Shown piece after piece: positions 53,058 to 60,791 of a stretch of DNA of 64,000 nt (the first letter of the stretch is position 1; each line of letters opens with the position of its first letter). Position numbers and translations under genes: made by a program. The stretch is taken from positions 1-64,000 of the forward strand of contig CAKSJP010000012.1 of the NCBI GenBank assembly GCA_934463425.1, in the 5' to 3' direction. The notes beneath the pieces were generated by a model. The model searched no databases. It was not told the DNA's origin and worked only from the letters and a program-made list of their open reading frames with translations. Origin of the DNA: an uncultured Ruminococcus sp. Lineage in GTDB: Bacteria > Bacillota > Clostridia > Oscillospirales > Ruminococcaceae.

Positions 53058-53770
53058 GTGCTTTTTCTAGAACAGAACTACTTTTCGGGTCAGATGCAAT
53101 GGCACGCCTGGGACAATGTCGGATAGCAGTGTTCGGCATTGGCGGTGTGGGCGGCTATGCTGTCGAAGCATTGGCGCGGAGCGGCATCGGCGCATTGGAT
53201 CTGATTGATAATGATACTGTCTGTGAATCAAACTTGAATCGGCAGATCATTGCTACCTGGGAAACTATCGGCATGCCAAAAGTGGATGCGGCAGAAGCGC
53301 GTGTCCGCCTTCTGTCCCCAAATTGCCGCATAACAAAGCATCAGAAATTCTACTTGCCGGAAACGGCGGCAGAGTTCGACTTTTCTCAGTATGACTATGT
53401 GATAGACGCCATTGATACCGTTTCCGGAAAACTGGGTCTGGCCGAACAGGCATATGCTGCCGGTACTCCTATTATCAGCGCTATGGGTGCCGGAAACAAA
53501 CTGGATCCCACAGCATTTGAAGTGGCAGATATTATGGAAACATCGGTTTGCCCGCTGGCGCGTGTGATGCGCCGGGAATTGAAAAAACGTGGCATTCCTG
53601 GCTTAAAGGTAGTTTATTCCAAAGAACTTCCGGCAGAATTGCAGCGGAAAGAAAAAACTGAGCAGGGAAAGCCCGTGCCTGGCAGCTGTGCTTTTGTGCC
53701 GTCTGTAGTCGGATTGATCCTTGCCGGAGAAGTTATCAAGGATTTGACCGGTCTAAAGGCGCATTTTTGA
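53054..53770 (+). CDS. tcdA: tRNA threonylcarbamoyladenosine dehydratase (TcdA/CsdL-like)
   Basis: A 238-residue E1-like protein. GIGGVGGYAVEALARSG is the ATP-binding loop and NLNRQI the adenylation region; the distal SVCPLARVMR and CAFVPSVVG are TcdA-type. TcdA cyclises t6A in tRNA to the ct6A form. The ATG overlaps the HD-GYP stop, so the two proteins are translationally coupled although unrelated in role. Confidence 0.88.
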   Translation: MSAFSRTELLFGSDAMARLGQCRIAVFGIGGVGGYAVEALARSGIGALDLIDNDTVCESNLNRQIIATWETIGMPKVDAAEARVRLLSPNCRITKHQKFYLPETAAEFDFSQYDYVIDAIDTVSGKLGLAEQAYAAGTPIISAMGAGNKLDPTAFEVADIMETSVCPLARVMRRELKKRGIPGLKVVYSKELPAELQRKEKTEQGKPVPGSCAFVPSVVGLILAGEVIKDLTGLKAHF

Positions 53771-53799
53771 AAAATGCCGATACGCCAGAAAGGAATGTT

Positions 53800-54540
53800 A
53801 TGCTGACATCAGAAGAACAAACGCGATATGCGCGGCAGATTATGATGCCAGAAATAGGCGAAGCCGGACAAGAACGTTTGAAGCAAAGCTGCGTTCTTGT
53901 GATCGGTGCAGGCGGTTTGGGCAGTCCTGCGGCATATTACCTGGCAGCTGCCGGTGTGGGGAAGATCGGGATTGCCGATGGAGACAATGTAGAACTGTCC
54001 AATTTGCAGCGGCAGATCCTGCATGAAGAGTCCCGGCTGGGGCAGAACAAAGCAGACTCTGCCGCCCGGACGCTCCGTGGACTCAACTCCCACACAGAGG
54101 TGCGGACGTATCCCTATTTTCTGGATGCAGCGACATTGAAAGAACTTGTGCAGTCATACGATATTGTCATTGACGCAGCAGATCAACTGCGAAACAAGTT
54201 TATGATAAACGATGTATGTGTAGCCGCCAAAAAGCCTTTTGTTCACGGCGGTATTACCGGATTTTCCGGACAAGTCATGACCTATGTGCCGGGGAGAGGG
54301 CCGTGCTACCGCTGTATCTTTGGGGATATCCCGCAGGATGATGCGCCTGCGCCCATTCCGGTGATCGGAGTGACTGCCGGCATTATAGGCACGATCCAGG
54401 CAGCAGAGGCGATTCGCTTTTTGCTGGGCTGTTCCACACTGCTGACCGGAAAGCTGCTGGTATTGGATGGCAGCCGGATGCAGTTCCGAACAGTACCTTT
54501 TCCTAATTATGCAGACACTTGTCCGCTGCATACCAAATAA
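53800..54540 (+). CDS. ThiF/MoeB/HesA-family adenylyltransferase
   Basis: A 246-residue E1-like enzyme: RYARQIMMPEIGEAGQ N terminus, GAGGLGSPAAYYLAAAGVG ATP loop, NLQRQILH, and the Cys pair of CYRCIF. The second half of the usual zinc site is CPLH at the extreme C terminus instead of CxxC, and there is no rhodanese domain. It should adenylate a ubiquitin-like sulfur carrier (ThiS, MoaD), but none is adjacent. The ATG at 53800 follows AGAAAGGAATGTT; an in-frame TTG at 53767 would add 11 residues. Confidence 0.85.
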   Translation: MLTSEEQTRYARQIMMPEIGEAGQERLKQSCVLVIGAGGLGSPAAYYLAAAGVGKIGIADGDNVELSNLQRQILHEESRLGQNKADSAARTLRGLNSHTEVRTYPYFLDAATLKELVQSYDIVIDAADQLRNKFMINDVCVAAKKPFVHGGITGFSGQVMTYVPGRGPCYRCIFGDIPQDDAPAPIPVIGVTAGIIGTIQAAEAIRFLLGCSTLLTGKLLVLDGSRMQFRTVPFPNYADTCPLHTK

Positions 54541-54562
54541 CAAGAAGGAGCGATTTTTTGCG

Positions 54563-54793
54563 ATGATGAATCCGAAAATGATCATGCAGATGAAATCCCT
54601 ATTGACGAAATTTCGGGAGAATCACCCGAAAGTGCCTATGTTTTTCGCAGCGGCATCCAAAGCGGTCAACGAGGGAAGTGTTATTGAGATCACTTTAACA
54701 ACTGCAGAGGGTAAAGAACTTTGTACCAATATGCGTGTGACGCAGGATGATCTGGAAATGGTGCGGACACTGGCAGAAATGGCATCGAAATGA
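54563..54793 (+). CDS. Small hypothetical protein
   Basis: A 76-residue protein, not recognised. Met-rich start, an amphipathic helix (MKSLLTKFRENHP), then beta-type sequence EGSVIEITLTTAEGKEL and a C-terminal helix. It is 22 bases after the ThiF gene behind AAGGAG with a long spacer (13-16 bases), so the start may be 54563 or 54566. Its size and hairpin-like strands could suit a partner of the E1-like enzymes, but it lacks a C-terminal Gly-Gly, so a sulfur-carrier role is not supported. Confidence 0.6.
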   Translation: MMNPKMIMQMKSLLTKFRENHPKVPMFFAAASKAVNEGSVIEITLTTAEGKELCTNMRVTQDDLEMVRTLAEMASK

Positions 54794-54867
54794 AACGATG
54801 GTGAAAATGCGTGCCGTTTCTGGTGAAATGAAATAAAATTGGAAAAGTGAACGAAAATTGAAATATC

Positions 54868-54920
54868 AAAAAATCGCTCAGAAAATGAGGATATCCTCTG
54901 TTTTCCGGGCGATTTTGTTT
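54868..54920 (+). terminator. Terminator of the HD-GYP/tcdA transcript
   Basis: AAAATCGC (54870-54877) pairs with GCGATTTT (54909-54916), with inner CAGAAAA/TTTTC and GAGGATATCCTC stems, then GTTTT. Confidence 0.8.
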
Positions 54921-54933
54921 TGGTGCTCAATTT

Positions 54934-55083
54934 TTGAAAGCGGCGGTTTCCGTGCGTTTGAAAAATGCTGAAAGACTTCTGTCAGTAGACCGGACGGCGG
55001 AGAAATATGTTCCGGGAGCAGATCATCAATGCGTTCGGACGGCCTATGGCTCAGAGAACGATGCAGGCCGCATCAAAAAATGA
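54934..55083 (+). other. Orphan open stretch, possible gene remnant
   Basis: A frame open from the terminator to TGA (55081-55083) encodes about 49 residues with balanced composition (KAAVSVRLKNAERLLSV..). It has no clear ribosome site and begins behind a terminator. It may be a decayed 3' end; the rest of this 400-base gap holds only the promoter for 55189. Confidence 0.25.
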
Positions 55084-55112
55084 TTGACAATTGATTGAAA
55101 TTCTAGTAAAAT
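55084..55112 (+). promoter_or_regulatory. Sigma-A promoter of the 74-residue protein
   Basis: TTGACA (55084-55089), 17 bp, TAAAAT (55107-55112). Confidence 0.8.
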
Positions 55113-55188
55113 AGATACGAAAGTCTTTCGGAAATTGCTTCAAAAGAGGTGCACATTTTCCGACTTATTCAAAATGAGGTGATGTTTT

Positions 55189-55413
55189 ATGCCATTATAT
55201 GCGGTGTGGAATCGAAAAATTGATTTGATTGAAGGACACAGAGCAAAACTGATTTGTAAAAGTGGGAATACCTATATCGGATATGGTGCATTTCCATGCG
55301 TTGGAGAAGATGAGAACGGCGAAGAAGTTGATGCAATATGTTTTGACATTGACGATGGCAGTTCTGTTACTCTTACCGAAAATGATATAGAAAGTTACGA
55401 AATATTGGATTGA
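55189..55413 (+). CDS. Small hypothetical beta-rich protein
   Basis: A 74-residue acidic protein, not recognised. Alternating hydrophobic pattern (RAKLICKSGNTYIGYG, SSVTLTENDIESYEIL) suggests a small SH3- or Sm-like barrel. RBS GAGGTGATGTTTT. It has its own strong promoter and terminator, so it is expressed as a single small gene. Confidence 0.65.
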   Translation: MPLYAVWNRKIDLIEGHRAKLICKSGNTYIGYGAFPCVGEDENGEEVDAICFDIDDGSSVTLTENDIESYEILD

Positions 55414-55437
55414 GCATTCTGAAAAGAATGCTTTTTT
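55413..55437. terminator. Terminator between convergent genes
   Basis: AGCATTCT-GAAA-AGAATGCT with a following T-run. Confidence 0.88.
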
Positions 55438-55445
55438 AGGCTATA

Positions 55446-57416
55446 TCAGCCATCATTATAAGGCTGATTCTTATTTTTTTCTATGGGAATCAGGATTCCC
55501 ACTCGAAACAGCTCTGCACCAGGCTGAATATCCAGTTTGCCTTTGTGCTTTTCAGTAAGATGGGTGGCAGAGGAAAGTCCGATGCCATGATATTCGTTGT
55601 CATTTTTTCGAGTGAAAAATCCCTGCCGTCCTTTTGGCGCAAGCACACCGTCATAAGTGTTTTCGATTACCATATACCAAAATTTCGGCTTGCAGGCTGT
55701 TTTTAGCAAAATGCGCTTTGAAGCATTCTGCGGCATACGCAGACACGCTTCTACAGCGTTTTCCAGAAGATTTCCTAATAAGGTACAGAGCTCCACATCG
55801 GTCATAGAAAATGTATCCGGAATCTGAAATTGCAAAGAAAGATCAATGTTCTGAATTTCTGACAAATTATCATAGTAGAATAACAGAGCGTCTACAGCTG
55901 GTCTGCCGCAATAGGTTTCAATAGGCTTTTTTAAGCCGCTGTTATATTCTCCTACAGAATCCAGATATTCCAGGATCACATGATCCTCAGTTTGTTCTGC
56001 CAGTGCATGGAGTGTGCGGAGATGGTGACGAAAATCGTGAACAAATCGCCGACGCATTTCAATTTGCTCCCGAAGCTGGAAAGTATAGTTGGTTTGCATG
56101 ATCAGCTGCTTTTCGGCGTTGTGATTCTGCTGCAAAAGCAGACAGTTCTGGGTATAACTTTCTGCTAAAAACTGCCATAATTTACCGGACAGTACATATA
56201 TCAGTACTGTACAGACCCATTCCAAAAACCATCCGCCAAAAACCGGGTCATATGTCGGATATATACGATCCCAAAGGCAAGCACACCCAAAAAAGAGAGA
56301 GACATAGAGCAAACGACGATTCTTTTCTGTTTTGCGAGCTGTTAGAAATGCAGTAAAAATTAAATATGCCGAAAGCAGCAGCTTGTATCCGGTAAGGATT
56401 CCGGAAACAACAGCAATACCCCAGTCCGGGATACTGGCTGCGCTGAAAAAATATCCTGAAATGCCGATGCAGATTCCGACAGAAATACCGCAGCTGATTC
56501 GGGAGGCTCTGACAGAAATACTGCAGACCTGATTGTGCAGATAGAGCAGCAGGGACAGCGTTGCATAACAGCACAGTGTTTCCAGCCAGTAAGCAGGAAA
56601 TACTGGAAGCAGAAAAAGCGTATGAAGCAGAGGATATGCTGTCCATCCAATCATCAGCAAACAGAGCAGTGCTAAAAAGGCAGCGTTTTTATGATGTGTC
56701 CGAATCCAAAAATATCCACAAATCAAAATTGCGATCTGAAACGTGAAAATTGTGCAAAGCCGCAGCCCCAATCGGATTCCTCGGATATAGTTTAATGCTT
56801 GTGGGGTACCAAATGCCGGAGGAAAGGTCATGCCGCTGTAGAAATAGGATTGATTATTGACCGCGATCAGTATTGTAATCATCCCATTTTCATCCGGAAA
56901 AAAACTGACGAGCCGACTGCCGGTGGCATCCTGATACTGGGCAGGGTCTGGATTTCCAATCGACAAAGCTGCATTGCCGTTGATATACAGGCGATATGCC
57001 GAAAACACCTCTGGCATCCCCAGAGAATAGCTGATATTGGCGTTGGGAACTTGAATTCGAAGTAAATATGTGCCGCAGCCAAACCGTGCCTGTTCATTTT
57101 GTCCGGAAAGATCCATGCGGTTTCCGGATTGAATATTAACATAAGTCATATATCGATCCGGATCGCCGTCTTGAAAATCTTCTGGTGTCAAAAGCACATT
57201 GGGATAATACGCCCAATCATGCCAGAGATAACGGCTTGGATGCTGTTCCATATCTGCTTCTGAGAGAAGCAGCAATCCGTTTATAGGCTGAGTGGTACGC
57301 TGGGTATATTTATTGTTAAAATAATACAAACTGCTGAAAAACAGCGATGCAATAAGAACAGACAGCAGCATGCCCAGATACAATCGAAGCACCTGCTTAT
57401 GATCCTGCCGGTTCAT
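55446..57416 (-). CDS. 7TM-DISM sensor histidine kinase, GHKL type
   Basis: A 656-residue membrane kinase: one N-terminal helix (about 12-32), an extracellular beta-domain of about 190 residues (DISM-extracellular type), seven hydrophobic helices (about 235-430), then an AgrC/LytS-like kinase. The phospho-acceptor is in RRFVHDFRHHLRTL, the N-box is LLGNLLENAVEAC and the G-box HGIGLSS. The ATG at 57416 overlaps the stop of the surface-protein gene (ATGA). It should sense an external ligand or its operon partner and phosphorylate the LytTR regulator. Confidence 0.85.
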   Translation of the reverse strand: MNRQDHKQVLRLYLGMLLSVLIASLFFSSLYYFNNKYTQRTTQPINGLLLLSEADMEQHPSRYLWHDWAYYPNVLLTPEDFQDGDPDRYMTYVNIQSGNRMDLSGQNEQARFGCGTYLLRIQVPNANISYSLGMPEVFSAYRLYINGNAALSIGNPDPAQYQDATGSRLVSFFPDENGMITILIAVNNQSYFYSGMTFPPAFGTPQALNYIRGIRLGLRLCTIFTFQIAILICGYFWIRTHHKNAAFLALLCLLMIGWTAYPLLHTLFLLPVFPAYWLETLCCYATLSLLLYLHNQVCSISVRASRISCGISVGICIGISGYFFSAASIPDWGIAVVSGILTGYKLLLSAYLIFTAFLTARKTEKNRRLLYVSLFFGCACLWDRIYPTYDPVFGGWFLEWVCTVLIYVLSGKLWQFLAESYTQNCLLLQQNHNAEKQLIMQTNYTFQLREQIEMRRRFVHDFRHHLRTLHALAEQTEDHVILEYLDSVGEYNSGLKKPIETYCGRPAVDALLFYYDNLSEIQNIDLSLQFQIPDTFSMTDVELCTLLGNLLENAVEACLRMPQNASKRILLKTACKPKFWYMVIENTYDGVLAPKGRQGFFTRKNDNEYHGIGLSSATHLTEKHKGKLDIQPGAELFRVGILIPIEKNKNQPYNDG

Positions 57417-58954
57417 ATTTTTTTCTTTCTCTTCCACAGAAGCAGGAGAATGCCCAGCCCTGCTGCAGTGATTCCTCCGGTTATCCAGAGAATCCAATGC
57501 AGAAGATTCGACTCCGATCCTGCTACCGGAATGGCAAAAAAGCCAAGATAACTGGTATCCATGCGGTAAGCATAGCTTTCTGCATCATATTCCAGCAACT
57601 GTGCAGCTCCATTGATTTCCAGTGCAGGCTCTGTGTTTTTGGAAAAGAGTGATTCCGGAAACCACAGTGTTACTTCTTTTTGCAGAGAAATATTTTTGTC
57701 ATTCACAGAAATCAGCACAGTATAATTGCCATTGCTTTTTGGTGTGATGGAAACAGTAATTGCATCAGAATCGGCATAGGAAAATGCACCTTGCGGAATA
57801 GAGAGAGTAATGCCGTTTTTGGAAAATATGGCATTACCGCTTTGTTCAAACATACGTCGCAGACGATAACCGGAAATCGTATCCTTGTTGCTGTCAGAAT
57901 ATTCCATCATCGGAGAGGCGACAGTTGTTTTGGCATGCGTTTCGGCTTTTGTGCAGACAGAGCTTGTCGTTGTATGAGATGTGGTAGTTTCTGCAGGAAC
58001 GCGGTTGACTGAATGCGTTTTTTTCTTGCGTTCCTCCCATAATGAGTCGATGGTATCATTTTCTTCTGCAGCAGCAGAAACGGCCGGAGCCTTTACCGGA
58101 ACAGTCTGTGCTTGTGTTGCGGTGGAAGCGTAAGGCTTGTTCTCAGAAGCTGTAGGAGCTGGTTGAGAAACCGCCGTCGTAAGAGGAGATACATTGTCAC
58201 TGCCGTCTCGATCGCCGCCCATAGAAATCACTTCAGTCTGATTGCCGTCTTCAAAAATACCGATATACTGTGAACGACCACTTCCGGTCTGTACATAAAA
58301 ATAAGTATACCTTTCGTTCGGCAGTTTGTCACGCTGAATAAAAAATCCATTTTGACAAATAGAGGCGGTTTCATTATCGCAGAGCATCCAGTCGCAACCG
58401 TTTAGTTCTGCAGTATTACAAGGCTGTTCGCTGGAATAGGCATAAACCTTGTCATTTTCACAGAGGTTTGGCAGACAGTAAATGACATGGCTTTCCGCTG
58501 TTGTGCGTGCACAAAATAGGTCAAACGCTTCTGGCTGACTAATGCAAACCGGAATATTGATGTTTTCCAATTCCGGCGCAAGCACATAGTCGGCTGCACT
58601 TCTGTCAGAATCATCAATGCATAAATGCACCGTAATGGTATAAATCCCCGCAGCTTGAATATTTACGGTTTCCCATCCAGAAATTTCTGCCCGAAGTAAA
58701 GCTTCACCGCCATTATCGTTATAAGCAACCAGATAAGAAACTGCATCTTCCAGAAAATACTGAGATTCTTCCAGTTCAAGATTATCTCCTGTTGCAATAA
58801 GAAATCCGCTGAAGTAGATGTCGGAAGAGGCGATTGCTGTAAGAACCTCCGGGCTTTCTTCAGCTGCGGCAAAAATTGAAAAGCTGCCGCCAGAGCAGGT
58901 CAGCAAATATGTGAGAAATACAATAAAACTACCGAAGCGTTTCGATATGCACAT
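57413..58954 (-). CDS. Membrane-anchored surface protein inside a two-component operon
   Basis: A 513-residue secreted protein with an N-terminal signal peptide, about 240 residues of extracellular beta domains, a Thr/Ser/Ala-rich linker, a second beta domain with GITLSIPQGAFSYADS (ZU5-like impression), and a C-terminal helix plus basic WKRKKKI tail as membrane anchor. No LPXTG. Family not recognised. It starts 8 bases after the regulator stop, using AAGGAGG that is inside the regulator's last codons, and overlaps the kinase start, so it is produced in step with both and probably interacts with the kinase sensor. Confidence 0.7.
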   Translation of the reverse strand: MCISKRFGSFIVFLTYLLTCSGGSFSIFAAAEESPEVLTAIASSDIYFSGFLIATGDNLELEESQYFLEDAVSYLVAYNDNGGEALLRAEISGWETVNIQAAGIYTITVHLCIDDSDRSAADYVLAPELENINIPVCISQPEAFDLFCARTTAESHVIYCLPNLCENDKVYAYSSEQPCNTAELNGCDWMLCDNETASICQNGFFIQRDKLPNERYTYFYVQTGSGRSQYIGIFEDGNQTEVISMGGDRDGSDNVSPLTTAVSQPAPTASENKPYASTATQAQTVPVKAPAVSAAAEENDTIDSLWEERKKKTHSVNRVPAETTTSHTTTSSVCTKAETHAKTTVASPMMEYSDSNKDTISGYRLRRMFEQSGNAIFSKNGITLSIPQGAFSYADSDAITVSITPKSNGNYTVLISVNDKNISLQKEVTLWFPESLFSKNTEPALEINGAAQLLEYDAESYAYRMDTSYLGFFAIPVAGSESNLLHWILWITGGITAAGLGILLLLWKRKKKI

Positions 58955-58961
58955 TAAAACA

Positions 58962-59684
58962 TCAGTCCTCCTTTGACATTTGGTCATAGAGATATGTACG
59001 CCACAGTTCACCGATTTTTTTCTTGTTGCGAATGTTGATCGGAAGCGTTTCTCCGTTAGAAAGCCGAAACAGATTGCCGTCCATTTCCTGAATATGCTGC
59101 ATGTTTACGAGAATGCCGCGAATACACGGAAGAAATCGCTCATCAGATTCCAGTGACGCCGTCAGCTTTCCAAAAGGAATCGCGAGAGAGATACGCTCTG
59201 CTTCTGTATGGATCACTGTGGTATGCCCTTGTACATCAATATATAGAATTTTTTCAGTGGGAATACTGCGCGGAACATTTTCCTGTATAATTTCTAAAAA
59301 TGGTACTGTATAATCCGGCTGCAATTCCAAAAATGCCATTGCCTGTTCAAATTCCTCCGGTACAATGGGCTTTACCAGATAGTATACAGCCCGCACAGAA
59401 TAACTCTGCCGGAGAAAGTCAGTGCTGCTGGAGAGAAAAATCAGTTTTGTACGGCTTCCGGCAGAGAACAGTTCCTTTGCGGCATCCATGCCAGTTTTTT
59501 GCTTCATATAAATATCCAGAAAAACCACATCAAAAAATCGAAGCCGCGCAGCTTCCAGATATTCCTCCGCACAGGAAAATTCTTCCAGTTCCGCCGTGAT
59601 ATGATGCTTTTTCAAATAGATATGCAGATACAGTTTCAGACTGTTGCGGTCTGCAGCAGAGTCATCAACGAGTGCAATATTCAT
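58962..59684 (-). CDS. LytTR-family response regulator
   Basis: A 240-residue AgrA/LytR-type regulator. Receiver domain (about 1-125): DD in ALVDDS, phospho-acceptor Asp in VFLDIYM, Ser in LSSST and Lys in LVKPI. LytTR DNA-binding domain (about 135-232) with ILYIDVQGHTTVIH and RGILVNMQHIQ. First gene of the three-gene operon. ATG after AGAGGTGATTTTAGCAT. Confidence 0.93.
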   Translation of the reverse strand: MNIALVDDSAADRNSLKLYLHIYLKKHHITAELEEFSCAEEYLEAARLRFFDVVFLDIYMKQKTGMDAAKELFSAGSRTKLIFLSSSTDFLRQSYSVRAVYYLVKPIVPEEFEQAMAFLELQPDYTVPFLEIIQENVPRSIPTEKILYIDVQGHTTVIHTEAERISLAIPFGKLTASLESDERFLPCIRGILVNMQHIQEMDGNLFRLSNGETLPINIRNKKKIGELWRTYLYDQMSKED

Positions 59685-59747
59685 ATGCTAAAATCACCTC
59701 TGTCATTGAATTGTAGATTTTTGAATAGGCATACTAATGCATAATAC

Positions 59748-59776
59748 ATTATATCACTTTTTTCATGGAATGTCTA
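59748..59776 (-). promoter_or_regulatory. Promoter of the regulator/surface protein/kinase operon
   Basis: On the minus strand TAGACA (59771-59776), 17 bp, TATAAT (59748-59753). Confidence 0.65.
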
Positions 59777-59826
59777 GTTGTTTTTCTGCGTTTCGTGAAA
59801 AAAAACTGCGTTCTGCGTAAATCATA

Positions 59827-59855
59827 TTGCATAATTGTGAAAAATCCAGTATAAT
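59827..59855 (+). promoter_or_regulatory. Promoter of the frameshifted lipoprotein gene
   Basis: TTGCAT (59827-59832), 17 bp, TATAAT (59850-59855), divergent from the regulator operon. Confidence 0.65.
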
Positions 59856-59990
59856 TATATCATCGCCGGTCGATACTTCCCGAAAGAACGATTTGACGAT
59901 ATTTTCCGAAGTCAATGTCGGAATGTAACTCAGTGCGGAGCAGGTGAAAGCATGTTCTGTCGAAATGAAAAGAAGTTAAAATCAATGTAA

Positions 59991-60202
59991 CTGAAAAAAA
60001 TGCTGGCATGGCTGACTGCGATAGCAACAATTGGGACAGTTGGATTGGCAACCGGCTGTGGTTCAGAAGAAACATCTTCTGAACCAAAAGGTTCTGTTGT
60101 AGAAATTCAGGAAAATACAGCACAGCGGTGTCCGAAGAAGATGCTAATACTGTCGTAGATTATTCATACTCTACAATGGGTTTGGAAGAATCTGCAGAAT
60201 AA
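59991..60202 (+). pseudogene. Small lipoprotein gene with a one-base frameshift
   Basis: From CTG (59991) or ATG (60000) the frame reads KKMLAWLTAIATIGTVGLAT followed by GCGS, a clear lipoprotein signal with lipobox. It stops at TAG (60156-60158) after a switch in character. The -1 frame continues naturally as SEEDANTVVDYSYSTMG to TAA (60200-60202). Adding one A to the run GGAAAATAC near 60111-60118 joins both parts into a 67-70-residue lipoprotein. Either a true pseudogene, programmed slippage, or a sequencing error in the A-run. The start is weak, with no good ribosome site. Confidence 0.6.
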
Positions 60203-60348
60203 GCAAAGTTTTATAACAGAGCGTATTTCATACAGCTTTGCGCAAGGATATGCATTGTTTTTATGCAAACGTTCTGCTAAATTTAAATTTATGCGGATAC
60301 TTTTCCAAGGCAGACTGGAACAGTATCACGTGAAAGGAGATCATAGCT

Positions 60349-60546
60349 ATGAAAAGCAAAACCACAGCAATTATTCTTTCTATTCTTTTGGGGGAACTGG
60401 GCGTAGATCGTTTTTACCTGGGATATACCGGTCTGGGAATCCTGAAGCTGCTCACGGCAGGAGGTTTCGGTATTTGGTGGCTTATTGATTTGATCATGAT
60501 CGTTACCGGAAAGCTGAAAGCCAAGGACGGCAGCGAACTGGTATAA
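60349..60546 (+). CDS. TM2-domain protein
   Basis: A 65-residue membrane protein consisting of one TM2 domain: two helices joined by GVDRFYLGYTGLGILKLLT, then GFGIWWLIDLI. TM2 proteins are widespread and poorly understood. ATG after GAAAGGAGATCATAGCT. It lies 146 bases after the frameshifted lipoprotein; a GCAAAG..CTTTGC dyad sits between. Confidence 0.85.
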   Translation: MKSKTTAIILSILLGELGVDRFYLGYTGLGILKLLTAGGFGIWWLIDLIMIVTGKLKAKDGSELV

Positions 60547-60674
60547 GAAACGGTATTTTTCATCGGAAATTCTACAAATGGATGCGTAGTGTCAATCGCT
60601 ATGCATTGTGTGGCGTTTCCTGTGATATGTTTCTTCGATACCTTTTCAATCGTTCATATTGGAATAAGAATAAG

Positions 60675-60693
60675 AAACGCTTTCAGAGCGTTT
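60675..60693 (+). other. Small hairpin before terminator
   Basis: AAACGCT and AGCGTTT flank TTCAG, 7 bp perfect. Together with the next hairpin it ends the TM2 transcript. Confidence 0.4.
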
Positions 60694-60695
60694 GT

Positions 60696-60728
60696 AAAAA
60701 GCAGAGATTTTTATCTCTGCTTTTTTTT
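60696..60728 (+). terminator. Terminator after the TM2 gene
   Basis: AAAAAGCAGAGAT and ATCTCTGC followed by eight T. Confidence 0.9.
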
Positions 60729-60791
60729 AAATCGGTATATAAGCCGATGCAGTAAGATGAAAAAATGAGAAAATGATGAAAGGATCCGTTT

